A DNA stretch of 8,307 nt from Planctomycetota bacterium (lineage in GTDB: Bacteria; Planctomycetota; Planctomycetia; Pirellulales; Thermoguttaceae), in NCBI GenBank assembly GCA_025356915.1, contig JANXQG010000547.1:1-8307 (forward strand). Direction: 5' to 3'. A program made the position numbers and the translations under genes. Positions 5,208-8,307 of the stretch are shown in pieces. The first letter of the stretch is position 1. Each line of letters opens with the position of its first letter. Below the pieces are notes generated by a model. That model had not been told where the DNA came from, made no database searches, and worked only from the letters and a program-made list of their open reading frames with translations.

Positions 5208-6812
5208 ATGTACGAGGCCTACTTCGACCTTGCCGGCCGGCCGTTCGCTTCGATACCGCGACTTGATCACTACTATCCTGCTGCCGTGATCGAAGCGGCC
5301 CGCAATACGCTGGCTCGTTGCGTCGACCGCGGCGAGGGGGTGGCCATGATCGTTGGGCCTCCCGGTACGGGTAAGTCACTGTTATGCCAGGTTCTGGCCG
5401 AGCAGTTTCTGAAGACGTTCCAGGTGGTGCTGTTGCCGAGTACGCATCTCGATACACGCCGTTCGCTTTTGCAGGCGATCCTCTACGAGTTGAGCCGGCC
5501 CTATCGCGGCATGGACGAGGGTGAATTGCGTCTGTCACTGATTGATTACATCACCCTGAGCGATGATTGCAACCGCGGTGTTGTGCTACTAGTCGACGAG
5601 GCCCACCATCTGCCGCTACGGCTGCTGGATGAGGTCCGCTCGCTGACCAATCTCACGCGCAACATGCAGCCGGCGGTGCGCATGGTGCTAGCTGGTGGTC
5701 ATGTGTTGGAAGAGCGTTTTGCCAGTCCGAAACTGGAATCGTTCAGTCAGCGGATTTCTGCCCGTTGTTATTTGGAAGCCTTTCAGCGGAGCGAAACAGA
5801 AGCCTACATTCAGACTCGCATTTCGGCTTGCGGTGGTCGGGGAGCCGAGATCTTTCCGGCCGAGACCTGCCAAATGGTTTATAAAGCAACCGATGGCGTG
5901 CCACGGCTGATCAATCAGGTGTGCGACCATGTGTTGTTGCTGGCCTATACGGCCGACATCAGGCGGATCGAACCGGCCCATGTCGAAGAGGCCTGGGCCG
6001 ACTTGCAACAGTTACCGACGCCGTGGAACGCACAGGCCGTGCCAACGGGCGACAGCGTGATCGAATTCGGCGGTCTGGACGACAACCCTTTGGAATTACC
6101 TCCCTTCGCGGGCAAGATCGAGGCCTCCGAGGGAACCAGCCCGATCGAGGAAACCAACCCCACCGAGGCACCCATCCTACAGACTACGCTGGTCGCCGAG
6201 GCGACGGAAGGCCCAGAGACGTTCCAACAGCTTCGCCACATCCAGCGATTGCTGACCGACGTGCAGGCGGAATTCCAGCCTGGCTCACAGGCGAGACGCC
6301 TATGTTACGAGCAGTTGCTGGCCGATGAGCAGGAAGAATTCCAGCCCGTGGCGGCGATCGAGCCGGAGGTTGAGTTGGTGTTTGAAACGCCGCATCCGTT
6401 TGCGGAGACCTTCGAGGAAGAAGAAGTAATTACGGATCGCTATGTCGCCAGGATCTCGCCGTTCGCGCAAAGTTCGCCGGATGCGGAGCCTGCCGAGTGC
6501 GTTGTGGTTGCTGCTGCGGCGAACGAGGCAGAGCCTCTGAATACCAGCGAAAGCTGTGAGGAACCGCAGATCCCCATGCGTATGGATCGGGCTGGAAAAC
6601 CTGACATGCATCGCGAGGAGCCGCAGTCGGAAACGATCCCCATGCCGCATGACCGCAGGATGGCCTGGAAGGACGCGCCGGAATCGGAAGTGGCCGCGGC
6701 CAAGGTTGCGTCCGTCACCGAGGAGCCATCGCCTCGGCCCACGCGATCGGTCGTGCCGCCACCGCGACAGGAGTTTGGACGGTTGTTTGCCAAGTTGCGA
6801 CGAGGATTATAA
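5208..6812 (+). CDS. ExeA/GspA-like AAA+ ATPase with long acidic C-terminal tail
   Basis: The 534-residue protein starts with MYEAYFDLAGRPF, the characteristic opening of ExeA-family ATPases, as also seen in the ATPases of exosortase/exopolysaccharide loci. The AAA+ core spans about 1-270: Walker A GPPGTGKS (50-57), Walker B VVLLVDEAHH (125-134), an arginine-rich stretch RISAR (182-186) and the DGVPRLINQVCDHVLLLA segment (229-246) expected of the lid. The second half (about 275-534) is unlike other ExeA proteins that I know: it is rich in Glu, Pro and Ala, probably disordered, and ends in a short basic helix, FGRLFAKLRRGL. Inside it a 13-residue unit is duplicated (346-358 and 368-380). No peptidoglycan-binding domain or membrane span is visible, so it should be cytoplasmic. 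The gene is followed after 73 bases by a CpsD-like ATPase gene and the two are probably one operon. A role in surface polysaccharide or protein export is inferred; ExeA relatives also occur in transposons, but no transposase is near. Confidence 0.85.
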   Translation: MYEAYFDLAGRPFASIPRLDHYYPAAVIEAARNTLARCVDRGEGVAMIVGPPGTGKSLLCQVLAEQFLKTFQVVLLPSTHLDTRRSLLQAILYELSRPYRGMDEGELRLSLIDYITLSDDCNRGVVLLVDEAHHLPLRLLDEVRSLTNLTRNMQPAVRMVLAGGHVLEERFASPKLESFSQRISARCYLEAFQRSETEAYIQTRISACGGRGAEIFPAETCQMVYKATDGVPRLINQVCDHVLLLAYTADIRRIEPAHVEEAWADLQQLPTPWNAQAVPTGDSVIEFGGLDDNPLELPPFAGKIEASEGTSPIEETNPTEAPILQTTLVAEATEGPETFQQLRHIQRLLTDVQAEFQPGSQARRLCYEQLLADEQEEFQPVAAIEPEVELVFETPHPFAETFEEEEVITDRYVARISPFAQSSPDAEPAECVVVAAAANEAEPLNTSESCEEPQIPMRMDRAGKPDMHREEPQSETIPMPHDRRMAWKDAPESEVAAAKVASVTEEPSPRPTRSVVPPPRQEFGRLFAKLRRGL

Positions 6813-6841
6813 GAGGCTGCCCGGAAAACCGAAATCCAGGT

Positions 6842-6870
6842 CCCCTCTGCAAAAGGGAGAGGGGGGGTTT
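6842..6870 (+). repeat. Intercistronic hairpin CCCCTCT/AGAGGGG followed by a T-run
   Basis: CCCCTCT (6842-6848) and AGAGGGG (6858-6864) form a seven-base GC-rich stem with a nine-base loop, then GGG and four T residues. It sits between the two ATPase genes, 22 bases before the second start codon. It resembles a widespread intergenic GC-rich repeat, from memory only, and could act as a partial terminator that lowers expression of the second gene. The ribosome binding site AAGG (6877-6880) lies just beyond it and remains free. Confidence 0.45.
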
Positions 6871-6885
6871 TAAGAAAAGGTTGCC

Positions 6886-7746
6886 ATGAGCCTGATGCTC
6901 AACGCATTGAAGCTGATCGAAGCCAAGCAAACGCCCCTCCTTGCGCGGAAGGCCGCTGTGCTGATCGAACTTCCGCCCGCACTGCCAGCCGACGTCCTGC
7001 CAAGCATACCCCTTGAAGATATTCCACCGCTGGAGCCGGTCTCGCTAGAGGCTGCGATGGATCAACTCCAGGCGTTCGTCTCCGAGGCGGGCTTGCTTTA
7101 CGACGCCGCACCAGAGATCAACGTCGATGAAAACGAAATACCGGTTATCGCGCCGGTCGCATCTGATCCCTACACCGTAACGGCCCAACAGATCCTCCGG
7201 CAGTTACCTCGGGGTCGTTCGCAAGTGCTGTTGTTTACTAGTCCGGCCGATGGCCAGGGCAAGACGATGACGTTAGCCCGGCTGGCGCCACGGTTGGCCC
7301 AGGGCATGGAGGGCAACCTGCTGGTGGTGGATGCCAACTTTCGCAATCCTGACATGGCTTGCCGGCTGGCGGTGGCGCCAACTTGGCGTTTACCGGAGGT
7401 TCTTGCCAGCGCGGCGGATTGGGCCGCGGCCGTGCAAACAACCGCGCACGAGCGTGTGAGCCTTTTGCCGGGTGGGACCGATTCGCAGGATCGAGGTTCT
7501 GGGCGGAATGTTCAAGGCATGAGCCATTTGCTTCGCGATCTTGCCCGCCACTATGACTTAGTGGTTGTCGACGCATCTTCGCTAGCGCATCGCGGCACGG
7601 TTCAACTTGCCGCCGTCTGCGACGCCACCTATCTTGTCGTGCGGTTGGGCGAAGGAAGTCCACGGATGCTTCGCGAAGCGGCCCAGGTCGTGCAATCTAA
7701 CGGTGGCCGCCTGCTGGGGTGCGTGGCCATTGATGCCGTGGCGTGA
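6886..7746 (+). CDS. CpsD/BY-kinase-like P-loop ATPase without tyrosine tail
   Basis: The 286-residue protein belongs to the MinD/ParA-like P-loop group that includes bacterial tyrosine kinases (CpsD, the Wzc kinase domain). The ATPase part (about 95-286) has a Walker A-like TSPADGQGKT (118-127), Walker A' LLVVDANFRNP (145-155) and Walker B YDLVVVDASS (223-232). Families of this type usually have GEGKS, a D-x-R-P A' motif and DTPP, so GQGKT and DASS are departures. The C-terminus stops at LLGCVAIDAVA, where true BY-kinases continue into a tyrosine cluster, so autophosphorylation on such a tail is not possible here. The N-terminus MSLMLNALKLIEAK resembles the opening helix of GspB/ExeB proteins and of kinases from exosortase loci; residues 20-95 are a Pro/Glu-rich linker. 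No membrane span is seen. Expression after the ExeA-like gene suggests the two ATPases act together, perhaps in polysaccharide export. It may be a regulator rather than a kinase. Confidence 0.78.
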   Translation: MSLMLNALKLIEAKQTPLLARKAAVLIELPPALPADVLPSIPLEDIPPLEPVSLEAAMDQLQAFVSEAGLLYDAAPEINVDENEIPVIAPVASDPYTVTAQQILRQLPRGRSQVLLFTSPADGQGKTMTLARLAPRLAQGMEGNLLVVDANFRNPDMACRLAVAPTWRLPEVLASAADWAAAVQTTAHERVSLLPGGTDSQDRGSGRNVQGMSHLLRDLARHYDLVVVDASSLAHRGTVQLAAVCDATYLVVRLGEGSPRMLREAAQVVQSNGGRLLGCVAIDAVA

Positions 7747-7769
7747 ATGCTTGAAATATGGGCCATGAG

Positions 7770-8307
7770 CTAAACCATTCTTCCTTCCTTCAATTCCACC
7801 CTACTCGTTGTTACCGCCTCCCAAAATGGCCGATCGTGCGAGACGACGATCATCGCCTGGGGCAGACGGGCGAGTACGCCGATCAGCCGCTCCGTGGAAG
7901 CATCGTCCAGTCCGCCACTAGGCTCGTCAAAAAGCAAAACCTCGGGTTGCATGGCTAAGACGGTAGCTAACGCCACCAGACGCTTCTCACCACCGGATAG
8001 CCGATAGGTCACTCGATGCTCGTAACCGGCCAGCCCGAGCGAATCGAGCGTACTGGCAACGATGCATCGCACTTCGTCGCGGGACTTGCCGAGATTCAGT
8101 GGGCCAAAGGCAACGTCCTCGGCCACGGTGGGACAGAACAATTGGTCATCGGCATCCTGGAACAACAGGCCGACACGGCGGCGAACTTCGTGGAAATCAG
8201 CCTCCGTCACACGCGGCTGGCCGAAGACTTCGATCTGCCCAGCAGTGGGTCGCAACAGGCCGACCATCAGATGCAAGAGCGTTGTCTTGCCGCAGCCGTT
8301 GGGGCCG
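7770..8307 (-). CDS. cbiO: CbiO/EcfA-type ABC transporter ATP-binding protein (5' end missing)
   Basis: The minus-strand frame is open to the window edge, so the first 30-40 residues lie outside. It begins within Walker A, GPNGCGKTT (8306-8280), then HLMVGLLRPTAG, the Q-loop VGLLFQDADDQLF with CPTVAEDVAFGPLNLG, signature LSGGEKRLVALATVLA, Walker B VLLFDEPSGGLDD and switch histidine VVSHD. The DDQLF-PTV-EDVAFGPLN pattern is the hallmark of cobalt/nickel CbiO and energy-coupling-factor EcfA subunits, which power uptake of cobalt, nickel or vitamins with a small-molecule-binding partner and a transmembrane T subunit. The protein ends soon after the switch region, so it is a short single-domain type. 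Its substrate cannot be told from this fragment, as partner genes would lie to the right. It converges on the CpsD-like gene: stop codons are 23 bases apart with no visible terminator between them. Confidence 0.88.
   Translation of the reverse strand, partial: GPNGCGKTTLLHLMVGLLRPTAGQIEVFGQPRVTEADFHEVRRRVGLLFQDADDQLFCPTVAEDVAFGPLNLGKSRDEVRCIVASTLDSLGLAGYEHRVTYRLSGGEKRLVALATVLAMQPEVLLFDEPSGGLDDASTERLIGVLARLPQAMIVVSHDRPFWEAVTTSRVELKEGRMV

Noticed and set aside
4994..5266. Open frame of 90 codons in the gap before the ExeA-like gene
   Set aside because: It begins within the palindromic element, has no ribosome binding site, runs into the ATPase gene in another frame and shows no known motif.
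7747..7769. Bidirectional terminator between the convergent CpsD-like and CbiO-like genes
   Set aside because: The 23 bases contain no stem and no T-run, so no terminator can be supported.

Overview
The window looks like chromosomal DNA of a planctomycete, probably of the Pirellulales type. The clues are moderately GC-rich genes with few strong Shine-Dalgarno sites, an ECF sigma factor with a membrane-anchored partner, an ExeA-like ATPase paired with a tyrosine-kinase-like ATPase, a stand-alone divergent MurE-like ligase, and intergenic palindromes that I recall, unverified, as common in that phylum. The assignment is an inference from style and gene content, as there is no rRNA or other marker gene.

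Layout. Positions 1-54 hold short simple repeats. Two minus-strand genes follow: a MurE-family Mur ligase paralogue (55-1497, GTG start with a good ribosome binding site) and an exported transglutaminase-like/TPR protein (1705-2880). A 667-base divergent intergenic region (2881-3547) carries a REP-like inverted repeat and a near-perfect sigma-54 (-24/-12) promoter. Four plus-strand genes come next: an ECF sigma factor (3548-4195), a probable single-pass anti-sigma factor (4215-4877), an ExeA-like AAA+ ATPase with a long acidic tail (5208-6812), and a CpsD/BY-kinase-like P-loop ATPase (6886-7746). A 330-base gap between the anti-sigma gene and the ATPase gene contains a MITE-like palindrome flanked by 11-bp direct repeats, then a leader with mutually exclusive hairpins. 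A convergent, 5'-truncated CbiO/EcfA-type ABC ATPase (7770-8307) closes the window.

How the genes may work together. The sigma/anti-sigma pair is a standard envelope-signalling module, but its likely sigma-54 promoter suggests a two-tier sigma cascade. The ExeA-like and CpsD-like pair resembles ATPase pairs found in exopolysaccharide and exosortase (PEP-CTERM) loci, where sigma-54 control is also known. No exosortase, glycosyltransferase or PEP-CTERM protein lies in the window, so this link is only a hypothesis. The Mur ligase paralogue lacks the family's substrate-specificity motif and may join something other than diaminopimelate.
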